A stretch of DNA of 64,000 nt from Turbatrix aceti (GCA_963969345.1 OZ017769.1:4030816-4094815); one strand, 5' to 3'. Counted from the stretch's first letter, positions 37,497-49,004 are shown. Numbers and translations are program-made. Notes: generated by a model not told the origin, from the sequence alone.

Positions 37497-39388
37497 CTAA
37501 GCAGCAGCGCCGACCCTGTAGAAGCAATTGATGCCGTCGACGATTGAGCGCATCTCATCGGTACCAGTGTTCCGCATATTTTCAAGCATCTCAAGTCCGT
37601 AATTTGTGGTAAATTGACCCATGTAGTGGTATAATTCATTGGATCCGCTAAAAGTATTCAAACGTCAAAAAAAAATCACGCGCGACTAACATAAAAAACC
37701 CACGGGTAATTTGCAGCGTTCAGAATGCTTTTAACGATAACCAAGACCCGAAGTTTGAAACTGTCGTCAGAGTCATTGAAAACGTTTGCCAGGCAACGCG
37801 AAATCGCGAAAACCAGACCCCATCTGCCGAGTCTCAAAATCTGGAACTCCGATCCAACAAGGGTGATATGGTAGAAGCACCGGACAGCATTCCACCTGAC
37901 TTCGTATTCTTCGTGTCTCAGTTCTCTGATAAGCTCGAAAATGAGACCGGCGTCGTAGACTGCCTGCACGTGATCCACGTTGCTATCGAGGATGTCTGCA
38001 AGCGTGTCGCAGAGATCAATGTGCACACGTTCGTCGCGAAAATCGAATAAACGAGGTAGATAGTCGAGAAAGCCGTGGTCGAGGAGGGACTGTCTCGTGC
38101 TGCCATACACGAAACAGGAGCAGAGAAAGAGGGCTCCTTCGGGAGTGCCGCGCTTCCGTGAGTTCAGCAAAGGCACAGCGACGTCCAAAACATTGTAGCC
38201 GTGGAGGAAGACGGCTTGTTCGTCGTTACGGGGACCGATATTCCCGATGCCAAAGCAGATGTTCTCCTGTGTCCGACCGTACTGCAAAAAATAAATTTTG
38301 CAAAAAAAATTATTTCGTTTAAAATTTAATTTTGTTCAAATTTTTATTTTTTATATGAAACGATACAAAAAATTAAAAAAAAAATTTTCATGAAAAAAAA
38401 TTTTGTTTGATAGTTTAAAAAAATTTTAAATTTTAAAATAAATTTTTTTTACTTATTTATTTCAAAAAAAATTGAAAAAATAAATCAAAATTTAAAAAAG
38501 TCAATAAATTTAACTTTGTTTTTATTTATTTTTTATTTAATTTTTATTTCGCCGTTATTATAAAAAAATCTATGAAAAATTTACATAACAAAATTTAAAA
38601 AATAAATCAAAAATCTTCAAAAAAATTATTACATAAATTTTTTTCTTTTTTTTAAAAAATTACAAAAAAATAAAAACGTTTTTCACATTTAAATTTTTTT
38701 AATAAAAAATACTCACGGAAAACTTCATCAGCTGCATCAAGGAAGGCATTATAACAGCCTGAATCGTGTAACCATTTTCAATCGTACAAAGCCTCTCGGC
38801 CACAATCGACAACACCAATGCCAAGTCATTCGTGATCTTTGAGACATCTTGGCATGCGTTGACAAACTTATCAACAAGTCCGCTCTGAACAAGTTCGTCG
38901 AGTTTCGCATGGCCTCGGCCAACGACCTGCGCCAGACCCAACCAGCACTGCGTCAGGGTAAATGCATGATCCGAGTCGACACCCTTGAGGAACGCCCCGA
39001 TGCCGCCGGAATTGATTACCTTGCGAACCAGCTCGGTGGAGTCTCGTGTGACAATACAGTTGAGAGCACGCGCACAGTCGTACTGCACCTGAGAATCCGG
39101 GTAGCCGAGATTCTCAATAATATGGGGGAGGAGACCGGCGTCGATGATGTTGTCCATGAAGGATTTCGGGTCGACAATAAGTTGATATTGCAGTACCCCA
39201 AAAATGGTTCGACGATCGGTAAGTGAAGGATCGTTGGCCAGAATCCGCAGCGCTTCCTCAGGAGAGAACATTTGGGCAGTATCTGAAAAAAAAACCAATT
39301 ATAGGATAACAAAAAAAAATAATAAAAGAAAAAATTCACCTGCATCTGCAATCTCAGAGTCAGAACGGATTTGAGATGGTACCGACAT
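37497..39388 (-). CDS. Divergent importin-alpha-like ARM-repeat protein
   Basis: Four exons: 39388-39340, 39282-38717, 38281-37704 and 37647-37497 (447 aa). Importin-alpha proteins carry NLS cargo to the nuclear pore. ARM-type repeats are visible: IIDAGLLPHIIENLGYPDSQ, VINSGGIGAFLKGV, LVQSGLVDKFVNACQ and VYDAGLIFELIRELRHEEYE. The last exon (GLEMLENMRNTGTDEMRSIV) matches the usual C-terminal helix 'GLDKIEFLQSHEN...IY'. Length is below the usual 520-530 aa because the basic N-terminal importin-beta-binding domain is absent; only about 20 acidic or neutral residues precede the ARM region. The one visible W-x3-N site reads WLGLA, with Ala in place of Asn. Exon 3 uses a GTGGGT donor. A degenerate, possibly non-cargo, paralogue is likely. 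Confidence 0.88.
38282..38716 (-). other. Extremely AT-rich 435-bp intron
   Basis: Intron 2 of the importin-alpha-like gene. It has a GTGAGT donor and a TTTTTTGCAG acceptor. It is composed almost entirely of A/T runs and is about eight times longer than the other introns of this gene. Confidence 0.85.
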
Positions 39389-39669
39389 GATGGATCGTAA
39401 AAAACAACAAAAACGAGCAAGATGCAGAACAAAAATGCCGCGAAGTGAAAAAATAACCCAAAAACAGAAATCAAAGTAAAGGCAATGTCAATTGGTCTCG
39501 AAACGAAAAAAAAAAGATAACGTTCGCGAACGTTTTCATAATACCGTAATTTCGTAATCTCTTGCTGGTTCTCGCACGAAAAATTTTTGGGAGTTGCGTT
39601 TTCGCTTTTGACTGCTTTGTTTTTTCGTTCTTGAATTTGAAGATCTTGAACATCTTTATTTTTTGTGCC
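39389..39669. promoter_or_regulatory. Shared bidirectional promoter with central palindrome
   Basis: 281 bp separate the start codons of two divergently transcribed genes. AACGTTCGCGAACGTT (39,519-39,534) is a perfect 16-bp palindrome within about 3 bp of the exact midpoint, and a likely dimer binding site. No TATA box is obvious. Confidence 0.6.
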
Positions 39670-41578
39670 ATGGTCGACGTTGAGGATATTGTTCGTCAGC
39701 TTTTCAAGCAGCAAAAGTTGTGTGATGTCGTTTTCGTTGTTGGTCAGGGAAAAAATACCAAGGTACGTTTTTTCTTATTGATTTTAATGTGGCCTACATA
39801 GTTTTTTTGTTTACAGGAAATCCCGGCGCACCAATTGTACCTGAAAACTGTTTCGGACAAGTTTCTTGAGGCTTTCAAAGTCGATAGCGAGCATTCTCCT
39901 CAGGGCCAATTGGTAGGTCTTTTATGGCTTTTTGCTGCTTTTTGATCAATTTTCTTGCTTTTTAGATCATTCGTTACCCTGATTTGTGCCCGGATCTTTT
40001 TGAACTCCTGATTTACGATGCGTATGGCATTCCATGGGACGAGGAGAAGCAGAAGAAGCTTTTCAAGGATTTCGACGGCATTATGACTGCTCTCGACCTC
40101 GGTAAGTCGGGAATTCACGTTTTTTTGCTTTTTTGATGGTTTACGCGTGTTTTTTAGCCGACAGATTTGACATTCCAAAACTGCGTTCTCAGTGTGACGA
40201 TGCTCTTTGCAAGATTCCAACGACCGCTGAAAATATGCGTTTTCTGTCGATCGGAATTAAGCGCGGTTTGAAGAAACTCATTTCGATGGTCGAACATCAT
40301 GCCGACTTCTACGCCGACGAGGTTCTCGACGTCAAAAGTATGTTACCGTTTATTTCAAAATTTTAAGATTGTTCCGCGTTTCAGACGTCAAAGGAGTCAG
40401 TGCCGAAGCCATTCAAACGATCTTCGCCCGCCCGCACCTGCGTGTTTCGTCCACCAACGTTCTTGTCAAGTACGCAATTGCCTGGGCAACTGAGCAGTGC
40501 CGTGAGGCAAAGCAGTCCCCGACAACGGAGAACATGCGTGGATTCTTGAAGCAAATCGCCAATTACGTTCCCATCGTGGTGGTGAAGAATTCGACTCCTG
40601 AAGAACTCAATGTCCTGTTTTCGGGTCTTGCGGACGACGTCAAGTATCCGCTGACCTACAGGCCTCGGAAGCAGTACTCGATCAAGTTGCCGCAGACTGT
40701 TTTCACTACTACCGGACATCAGCTGTTGTAAGTTTTCTGTTTCTTTTGGTTTTACAAAATTCATTGGTTTTTATTAGTTAAAAAAATATTTTTTTAATTT
40801 TTGAAAAAAAATCTATGTATTCAAATTAAATCACAAATTTTGAGTTTATAGACACAAAAAAAAAGATTTTCGGACGGATATCCAAATTTTTATTCGGGTA
40901 CCCAATATTCGGGTTCCGGGTCTGCCTCCTATGTTTGGGGTTTTCTTACAGCACTGTTTTTTTTTTTAATTTTTAGTTTCACGCTGAGCGACTGTTCCAT
41001 CTACTCGATCGAGTTCCCAAAAGCCATTCGCGTGCAGTCGATCGTTTTCATCCGAAACTTTAACTACGAGTCGCCGGACCGTATTGTCAATTTGGATTCC
41101 CAGAAGAACACAAAGTCGGTCAGCATCTATCCGCCCTACGAGACTGGTGAAAACGTTGGAATCTACATCCTGCATTCCAAGTACGACAAGTCTACCGACG
41201 AGTTGTACCATGTCCAGGCCGTGAGTTGTTATTGATTTTTCCAGGCCACTGCCATTTAAATTTTTTAGATCAAATGCCACGACTGCAAAAAGGGAACCGC
41301 GGAACACGCTTACTCGGTAGGATATCCTTTCAACGTAAAATGTTTTGTAAAAAAATTATGTTTTTCAGTGCCACTTCCAAAAGTACTACTACCGCGACAT
41401 TCCCATCGAACAACGCGTCAAACTGCCCAAAGAACGCGACATGCTGTTCGAGGAGAACAACGAAACAGCGGGGAAACTGTTCTCGTTTTACGATGATCCC
41501 GAACCCGATACCCTGCGTCTGTTTTTGGCCAGCATTGATGCCACTCTTGTTTTCACTCGCCCACCTCTTTGCGACTAA
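39670..41578 (+). CDS. BTB-BACK domain protein
   Basis: Eight exons (39670-39762, 39817-39912, 39966-40101, 40158-40337, 40385-40727, 40977-41220, 41269-41316, 41369-41578) give 449 aa, and all junctions keep frame. Residues about 1-110 form a BTB/POZ fold: LCDVVFVVGQ, then IPAHQLYLKTVSDKFLEAF and a DLADRFDIPKLRSQCDDAL helix. A BACK region follows at about 165-260 (LRVSSTNVLVKYAIAWATEQ). BTB-BACK proteins typically adapt substrates to Cullin-3 ubiquitin ligase. The C-terminal part (about 280-449) begins FTLSDCSIYSIEFPKAIRVQ, suggesting a beta-sandwich (PHR- or discoidin-like), and includes a CHDCKKG pair. No Kelch repeats were seen. The partner and gene name are unknown. Confidence 0.92.
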
Positions 41579-41616
41579 TTGGCACAATGGACCGGCTTTT
41601 TGAACTCGTTGATGCT

Positions 41617-41669
41617 ACATTTTTTGTCCTTTCATGATTCAAAAAAAATCATGAAAAGACAAAAAATGT
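41617..41669. repeat. Strong hairpin between convergent 3' ends
   Basis: ACATTTTTTGTCCTTTCATG... (41,617-41,638) pairs with ...CATGAAAAGACAAAAAATGT (41,648-41,669), about 21 of 22 positions, with a short A-rich loop. It lies 38 bp after the BTB-BACK stop and about 160 bp from the convergent receptor gene end. It could be a 3'-end or hairpin-RNA structure. Confidence 0.8.
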
Positions 41670-41830
41670 TTTGTGTATGTTTGTTTTGTGTTTTTGTGTG
41701 TCTAATTAAAATGTTGTGGCGATGTAAAAAGTTGGCATTTATTTTCCTGATTGGTTAAAACCAAAAATATTATCTTTTAAATTTTGAAAATCATGTGCGA
41801 ATTTTCACTTTTTCGTTGCAATCCAGAATT

Positions 41831-43368
41831 CTAAACGATTGGAGGTAACTTTTCTTGCCACTGCTTCTGAAGCATTCCAAAATGATGTTCTTTCTCCGGA
41901 ACATGTATTTTGTTGCTTTCTTTACGATGCGAAAGCCACTGCAGTGCCCTAGGCCCGAAGATCCAGGACAATGGCACGAGCATGTACTTTATCGAGTACA
42001 AGTTGAGCGTGCTAAACTGGAACAGGCGGCTGGTGTCATCTATTCCGTTGAAGTAGAAATGAAGTGCCCAGTACTGAACGATGCTGAGGAGCGCGTAGAT
42101 AATGACAACGATCGATGATAACGCAAGGAGCTTGGTTGTTTTGATGTTTTCGAGCATTTGGTATTTGTAAGACAGTGTTGTTGAGTACGCGAGAGTTATG
42201 AGTTTTCGTTTCGTAAACCAGAGAACGCCCAGAATCATCTGCAAAAATATACGATCCATTCGGGATGTAAGAAAGACTACTTACGATTACGAGAGACGCT
42301 TCGATGACGCGGATGCTAATACTGAGATAGATGTCTTGCATCACCATCATTTCAATCTCTGCGTAGCCTATGAGCAGACTCGTCACCCACTAAAAACGAG
42401 CGTTTACAAAACAACGGCCACAGGCGATAACTCAGTTTTGTTGCACAATTGCTTTGTTTTTTTTGGGATTAATTTTTTTTATTAAATGCCGGGTTTGTAT
42501 TTATAATCGTTGCTTGTACTTACAACGGGGTCAAAACGAGGTACCTGTGAAAAGCCTGTGAATTCTCTTTACCCTCGATTTCAAACAATTGAAGGGAGAA
42601 ACGCTTACTATGCCTCAGGGTTGGCTAATAGTCTGTTTTAATGACATAATTAATAATAAGAAATGTTTAGTTAATACTATGGTCTAGTTTTATTTTTTTA
42701 AAGATTTTGTTAATAGTGCAAGGATTAATCACTGAAACAACCGTTTTAAAAACAAAGTATTAGTTGAATAATGACTAACAAAAAGGCTATTACGGTATCT
42801 CTTTTTTTTCTTCGGTCACAAGGGCTCCCCAGTGAAGTTAAGAAGCAGCCCTTACAGTACTCGGGAAACCATTGCTTCTGTACCCTATTTTTTTCACATC
42901 AGACTCACCGGCACAATTGCTGCACAAATGATCCAGGTGACTGCCTGATCGAAAGTCTTGTGGCAGTAGGTACTACAGAAGAGAACGCCCAGTAGCACAA
43001 GTGAGTTCACAAGATAGAACTTATCGATTCCGACGTACACGAGGAACGTAATAAGTCCTAGCTCCGGACTCTGGATTTTTAGAACAAATATGCAGCATTG
43101 GAAGGTGCTGAAACATAGTTCTGCAAAATAGAATCCCGACCGGAGCTTACCTGATAGAAACGCAAGCCACTAGACCGACACAGTAGTTGACGAAGAGCAC
43201 TTTCACGTAGAAATGTAGGGCACGGATCCTGAGCTGGAGACGCAGAAATACGAAAACGGAGATCAGAGTGAATCCATTGCAGATAAAGATAGCACAGAAT
43301 TGGACGTAATTTGCGGTGTTGAAGTTGTAATAATCATCAACAGGTGCGTTTTCGGCAGATGCGTTCAT
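41831..43368 (-). CDS. 7TM chemoreceptor, Sra-superfamily-like, array gene A
   Basis: Four exons (43368-43151, 43107-42909, 42389-42285, 42238-41831) encode 309 aa. Seven hydrophobic spans are visible: two in exon 1, TM3 and the start of TM4 in exon 2, TM4 end to TM5 in exon 3, and TM6-7 in exon 4. The N terminus starts MNASAEN with an N-glycosylation sequon (NAS). The loop before TM6 carries LSYKYQMLENIKTTKLL, similar to the Y-Q-x2-EN signature of the nematode Sra superfamily (sra/srab/srb/sre). The C terminus ends EKLPPIV (subtype 1, with D and F). Exon 2 has no internal ATG but matches its paralogues codon for codon. The acceptor TTTTTCAG lies just upstream of the ATG, so a spliced or trans-spliced leader is likely. 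Confidence 0.9.
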
Positions 43369-43471
43369 TGTGGCTGAAAAATTACAGAAAGGACGTCTTT
43401 ATGTAAGTTATCTATATCGTAATCCGCTACATGTACTCTGTTTCAACTGGCACTTCCAATTTTACCCCAGG

Positions 43472-43494
43472 GGATTACGTTAGCGCCGCCTTTG
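43472..43494 (-). promoter_or_regulatory. Shared upstream element of receptor array (gene A)
   Basis: GGATTACGTTAGCGCCGCCT on the plus strand; on the gene strand it ends in TAATCC. It starts 104 bp upstream of the gene A ATG. All six array genes have it. Confidence 0.75.
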
Positions 43495-43574
43495 GTCCCC
43501 GGCACGGACTCGCGCGGCAAAATGTTGACCATGGTGCACCGGAAAATTATAATCAACCGGGAATCTGTTTATTT

Positions 43575-43593
43575 GTTAACTAGACTTGTTAAC
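43575..43593. promoter_or_regulatory. Paired GTTAAC sites upstream of gene A
   Basis: Two GTTAAC palindromes have starts spaced exactly 13 bp apart. The same arrangement occurs upstream of subtype-1 genes D and F. Confidence 0.6.
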
Positions 43594-43599
43594 GAGATG

Positions 43600-44400
43600 T
43601 TTTTTTTTGAAATTTTGCAACTGCTTGTGTTATGAGGGCAATAAACGTGATAAATACCATAGTAAATTAGGTTGTCTACGTTCCCCTAGTCCAATTTACT
43701 GTAAAGTTTGAATTTTTTGTATTCTCAAAAAAATTATTTATTTCGACGTCACTTGATCGGCATAGTTTTTTTCGGGTTCATCGGATTCAGAAATATTTTT
43801 AGGTCTATAGTAGCGATATTTTAATTAAAAAAAATCGATTTCTGGAGATTTGGCTTCTGAAGTGTTTTTCATAAAAACTGGTTCCACAAGCTTCTTTGGA
43901 ATTGTAAAAATCTGAAAATGTTTATACGGGCAAAATTAAAAAAAAAACATTTGCGAGTTTTTTAATTAATTTCATGTTTACTAAATTTGCTGCAGCGTCC
44001 GTATAATATCCACGGGAACGGATTTGACAAGCCTATCGTGCACAGACTAATTGACACAGGCAAAAAAATTTCACCAAGTTTCTACCAGAAACTACCGTGG
44101 TAGTCGAAGTTTGCGCAAAACCACCGCGGTACGACAAGTTTTACCGCGGTAGTCGAAGTTTTACCGCGGTAGTTTACAAATGTCTATATCGTGGTCCATG
44201 TTATTCTGCCGTTTTTCTCATCGGTCATTATGTAGCGTCAAAACAAAAAAAAATATTTTTTTATCGATAAAACTTTGATTGGCTAAAGGTAAACGAACAA
44301 CAAAACGATAGGCGGATTCCTTTTTGGTTTTACGATCCTTTTGATCCTTCTTTTTGATGCCTTTACATTGCTTTGCTTTGCCAACGAATTGGAAACAAGT
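43600..44400. other. Intergenic region between receptor genes A and B
   Basis: About 800 bp without an exon. It holds upstream sequence of gene A (a GTGATAAATACCA-like stretch conserved with gene D) and the CCGCGG minisatellite. The flank of gene B follows. Confidence 0.7.
44086..44175. repeat. ACCGCGGT minisatellite, 4 units
   Basis: Four units of about 20-30 bp of the type ACCGCGGTAGTCGAAGTTTT; the first has CCGTGG instead of CCGCGG. Each unit contains the palindrome ACCGCGGT or a one-base variant. It lies between array genes A and B. Confidence 0.85.
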
Positions 44401-45602
44401 TTATTTCCATTGCTTCTGAAGCATTCCAAAATATTGGTCTCTCTCCGAAACTTGCAGTTTACGGGTTTCTTTTCGACGCGAAAGCCACTGTAAAACGCGG
44501 GGTCCGACGGTCCAAGATAGTGGTACGAACATGTACTTCATCGAGTACAAGTTGAGTGTGCTAAACTGCACTAATCGGCTGGTGGCATCTGTACCGTTGA
44601 AGTAGAAATTAATTGAAAAGTACAGACCGATGCTGAGAATCGCAAACACCAGGACAACGATCGATGATAACGCGAGTATCTTGGTTGTCTTGATGTTTTC
44701 GAACATTTGATATTTGTGCGCGAGTGTGGTTGAGTACGCGAGATTAACGAGTTTTTGTTTCGTATACCAAAGAACACCCAGAATCATCTGTAAGAAATAA
44801 GGGAATTTGGGGGTATAGGAAAAACTGCTTACGATTACGAGAGATGCCTCGATGATGCGGATCACGGTAGTGAGATATGTATCATGTAACACCATCATTT
44901 GAATCTCTGCCAAGCCTATCAGCAGACACGTCACCCACTAAAAAACAAAGGTTAATAAAAATGGTTGTCAAACAATGACTTCAAATGCTATAATTGCGCT
45001 TTCTTTTTTTGGCACCTAAATGATTCTAATTTGTTGTTTGCGTTTGGTGCCATCTTTTTACAATGGCACAATTTCGTACGCATGTATGACCTGCGACATA
45101 ATTGTTCTGCACTCAACTATTATTTGCAGAAGCTCACCGGAACAATTGCAGCACAGATGATCCATTTTGCTGTATGATTAAAAGTCTCATAGCAATACGT
45201 GCTACAGAAGAGAACGCCTAGTAGTACGAGAGAATTCACGAGGTAGAACTTGTCGACGCCGATGTACAAGACAAACGTGATGAGTGTCACCTCACGATTC
45301 CGGATTTTTTGAAGTAACAAGCAGCTATTGGAGACGCTAAAATTTCATTTTGCAAAATTTGAAAGTAATCATACCAGAGCTTACCTGATGAAAACGTAAG
45401 CCACTAGTCCGATACAGTAGTTTACGAAAGCAACCCTCACGTATAAATGAAGTGCGCGTATTTTAAGTTGAAGGCGCAGAAATGCGACGACGGCGATAAG
45501 AGTGACTACGTTGCAAAGAAAGCTAGTGTAAATCTGGAGGTAATTCGCAGTAGTGTAGTTGAAATAAGCATCAACGGCTGCGTTTTTGACGGATGCGTTC
45601 AT
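44401..45602 (-). CDS. 7TM chemoreceptor, Sra-superfamily-like, array gene B
   Basis: Four exons (45602-45385, 45336-45138, 44937-44833, 44787-44401) encode 302 aa. Exon lengths 218/199/105 nt and phases are identical to the paralogues. It starts MNASVKN and contains NYTTANYLQIYTSFLCN before TM1 and LAHKYQMFENIKTTKIL before TM6. It ends QKQWK, without the EKLPP extension (subtype 2, with C and E). No acceptor lies directly before the ATG, so the 5' UTR is probably continuous. The frame is intact throughout, arguing for a functional receptor. Confidence 0.9.
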
Positions 45603-45670
45603 CGCAAGTAAAAAATATAACTTTTTTGTGCAAGATGGTATTAAACTTGCATTTGCGCTTTTAGCCAAAT

Positions 45671-45693
45671 GGATTACGTTGACACCGCCTTTT
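45671..45693 (-). promoter_or_regulatory. Shared upstream element (gene B)
   Basis: GGATTACGTTGACACCGCCT, about 70 bp upstream of the gene B ATG. Confidence 0.75.
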
Positions 45694-45871
45694 TTTATTT
45701 GTTCTTTGTGCTTCTTTTTGGGGCTGAGATATCAATTATGTAGGCGCGGTTTGAAAAGTATGCCGTTGTAGCTGGGATGGTCAGAATCTTCAAAAATTGT
45801 AAAAATTGGTACAGTTGGAATCAAAAATTCTACCCGACTGGATCCGATTCGCGAACGAATTGGGAACACGT

Positions 45872-47184
45872 TTATTTCCATTGTTTCTGAAGCATTCCAA
45901 AGTGGTGATCTCTTTCCGGGATTTGTATTTCTTTGGTTTCTTTTTGATGCAAGATCCACTGCAGAGCCTTTGGCCCGAAGATCCAGGATAACGGCACAAG
46001 CATGTATTTTATCGAGTACAAGTTGAGTGAAAAGAACTGCACTAGTCGGCTGATGGCATCCATTCCATTGAAGTAGAAATAAATAGAAAAGTACAGACCA
46101 ATGCTGAAGATTGCAAAGATTAAGACAACGAGCGATGATAACGCGAGTATTTTGGTTGTCTTGATGTTCTCGAACATTTGGTATTTGTGCGCGAGTGTGG
46201 TTGAGTACGCAAGAGTGACGAGTTTTTGTTTTGTAAACCAGAGAACGCCCAGAATCATCTGTGAAAAAATATAATTCATTCTGGGATGTAGGTAAGATGG
46301 CTTACCATTATGAGAGACGCCTCGATAACGCGGATCACGGTGGAGAGATATATATCACGTATAACCATCATTTGAAATTCTACATACCCTATGAGTAGGC
46401 ACGTCACCCACTGAAAGAACGACGTTAATGAATCAAAAGGTATATTTGCCATTTGCCAACTTATAAGTAACAACTTCAAATGCTATAATTGCGCTTGCCT
46501 TTTTTGGCGCCAAACAAAAACAACAATTAAAATATCCAAATTTACTTGTTTTTTCCGTTGATGTTTTTTTTCTGTTTACACCCTTAAGGGTGCAATTTCT
46601 TACGCTTGCATGATCAGCTTTATTAGGTATTGAATCGAGGTCATCACATTAATTTTTTCTTCACCCAATGTTTCGTTTTTCGACCCTAACTAACAAGTGT
46701 TTTTCGCAGACGCTCACCGGCACAATTGCAGCACAAATGATCCAGCTGACTTTCTGATCGAAAGTCTTGTAGCAGTAGGTGCTGCAGATAAGGACGCTCA
46801 ACAGCACAAGCGTGTTTAGGAGGTAGAACTTGTCGATGCCGACGAACAAGACAAATGAGATAATCCCTATATCGGGATTCTGAAATTTTAGAAGCAGCAT
46901 GCAGCTTTGGAAGATGCTAGAACGTGATCATGTGGGATATGAAAGTACCAGATAGAAGCTTACCTGATGAATACGTATATTACGAATCCAATGCAGTAGT
47001 TTACGAAAGCAACCTTCACGTATAAATGAAGTGCGCGGATCTTCAACTGAAGACGCAGAAATACGAATACGGCGATGAGAGTGCCCCCGTTGCAAAGAAA
47101 GTTGGCGTAAATCTGGAGGTAATTCGCAGTGGTGTAGTTGTAGTAATCATCGACGGTTGCATTTTCGATTGATGCGTTCATCAT
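45872..47184 (-). CDS. 7TM chemoreceptor, Sra-superfamily-like, array gene C
   Basis: Four exons (47181-46964, 46916-46718, 46410-46306, 46258-45872) encode 302 aa from MNAS; an extra ATG directly upstream (47184) would add one Met. Subtype 2: NYTTANYLQIYANFLCN, LAHKYQMFENIKTTKIL, ending MLQKQWK. Its exon 4 is very close to gene B, including the conserved LVPLSWIFGPKALQW after TM7. All junctions are GT-AG. Confidence 0.9.
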
Positions 47185-47270
47185 AAATGAAAAAATATAA
47201 CTTTTTTGTCTAATAAGCTGTTTTGTGTGCCAATGTTGTAACTTACATATATTTGCACTTTCAACCGAAG

Positions 47271-47293
47271 AGATTATGTAGGCACCGCCTTTG
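47271..47293 (-). promoter_or_regulatory. Shared upstream element (gene C)
   Basis: AGATTATGTAGGCACCGCCT, about 90 bp upstream of the gene C ATG. It has two or three differences from the consensus. Confidence 0.65.
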
Positions 47294-47391
47294 CTGATGG
47301 GTTCATTGTATTTACGCATCAAAATAATGATTATCCGCTTCGATTCTTTTATGAAAATTTATCACGTCTTTTTTTAGTCTTGATAAAAATT

Positions 47392-48883
47392 CTACATGAC
47401 TGGAGGCAACTTTTCATTCCACTGATTCTGAAGCATTACAAAGTGATTATCTCTCGCTGGAATTTGTATATTTTTGGTTTCTTTTCGTTGCAGAATCCTT
47501 GGTCCAAAAATCCAGGACAGTGGCACGAGCATTTGTTTCATCGAGTAAAGGTTGAGGGTGCTAAACTGGACCAGACGACTGGTGGCATCTATTCCACTGA
47601 AGTAGAGGTGAATATACCAGTACAAAATAATGCTTAGGATCGCGAATAGGAGGATCACGGTTGATGAGAATGCGATGATCTTGGTTGTTTTTATGTTTTC
47701 AAGCATTTGATATTTGTAAGACAGTGTCGTCGTATAGGCGAGAGTGACGAGTTTTCGCTTTGTAAACCAAAGCACACCCAGAATTATCTGCAAAAAAGGA
47801 TACGATACATTCGGGGGTTAATGGTTAATGATCACCATAACGAGAGATGCTTCTATGGCGCGGATTGCCATGCTGAGGTAAACGTCTTGCAACACCATCA
47901 TGTAAGTTTCTGCATAGCCTATGAACAGACATGTTACCCACTGAAAAATTAACGTTAATAAAACAACAGACAAACGTCAACTGAAAGATCTATGATTATT
48001 TTGGTTTGTTTTTATTTGTGCACCATACATAGACAATAATTACGAGATTACTTTTTTGCATTGAATACTGGGTCATGTTTTCTGTCATTCGTTGTACAAA
48101 GGGGTCAAACTGGGCATACCTGTCAAACAATATCCGGGAGAAAGAATTATTTTACCTCAGGGATCTTAAAGGTTAATCATAATGACATGATTGATAATAA
48201 GAAATGTTCTAATTAAAACTATGTAGTAAGTTTCATATTTTTGTGAAGATCGCGTTCATTTTGTCGAGGATTAATCATTGAAATACACTGACACCGTTTA
48301 GAAAAAAAAGTATTTGTGTAACAAAAAAAATATAGTAACAAAAAAGTTACTACTTTACAAATGCTTGCTAGTTTTTTTGTGTCTATTTTTGACTTCACAT
48401 TTTCTCTGCGAATGCTTACCGGAACAATTGCTGCGCAAAGGATCCAGATCATTTTCCGGTCAAAGATTTTGTAGCAATAAGTGCTGCAAAAGAGAACGCC
48501 CAGGAGCACGATCGAATTCACGAGGTAGAATTTGTCGATGCCAACGTAAAAGACGAACGTTATAAGTCCTATCATGGGACTCCGGATTCTTAGAAGATAC
48601 GTGCAGCATTGAAATACGCTAAAACGTTTTCCTGCAAAATTGAAAGTTTCCAGACAGAATCTTACCTGATGAAGACATGCGCCACCAAACCAACACAGTA
48701 GTTGACAAAGAGCACCTTTACGTAGCAATGTAGGGCACGGATTTTAAGCTGGAGGCGCAGGAAGACAAAAACGGATATCAGGGTTAACCCATTGCAGATA
48801 AAGATGGCACAGAATTGAACGTAATTTGCGGTTGTAAAGTTGTAATAATCATCGACGGTTACGTTTTCGGCGGATGCGTTCAT
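47392..48883 (-). CDS. 7TM chemoreceptor, Sra-superfamily-like, array gene D
   Basis: Four exons (48883-48666, 48618-48420, 47940-47836, 47787-47392) encode 305 aa. Subtype 1: MNASAENVTVDDYYNFTTAN, and it ends EKLPPVM. Exon 4 lacks four codons after TM7 (ILQRKET against ALQWLSHRKE). The exon 3 donor is GTGATC, weaker than the GTAAG(C/T) of the paralogues. Intron 2 (48419-47941) is similar to the corresponding intron of gene A, including a TGATAATAAGAAATGTT stretch, so A and D are a recent duplicate pair. Confidence 0.88.
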
Positions 48884-48980
48884 TGCGGCTGAAAAATTAC
48901 AGAAAGAACTTATTTCTGTAAGCTGTATCGTACTCCACTGCCCGTACTCTGCTTTAACTGCATTTTTAAATTTACCCTAA

Positions 48981-49004
48981 GGGATTACGTTGACGCCACC
49001 TCTG
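48981..49004 (-). promoter_or_regulatory. Shared upstream element (gene D)
   Basis: GGATTACGTTGACGCCACCT, about 100 bp upstream of the gene D ATG. Confidence 0.7.
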
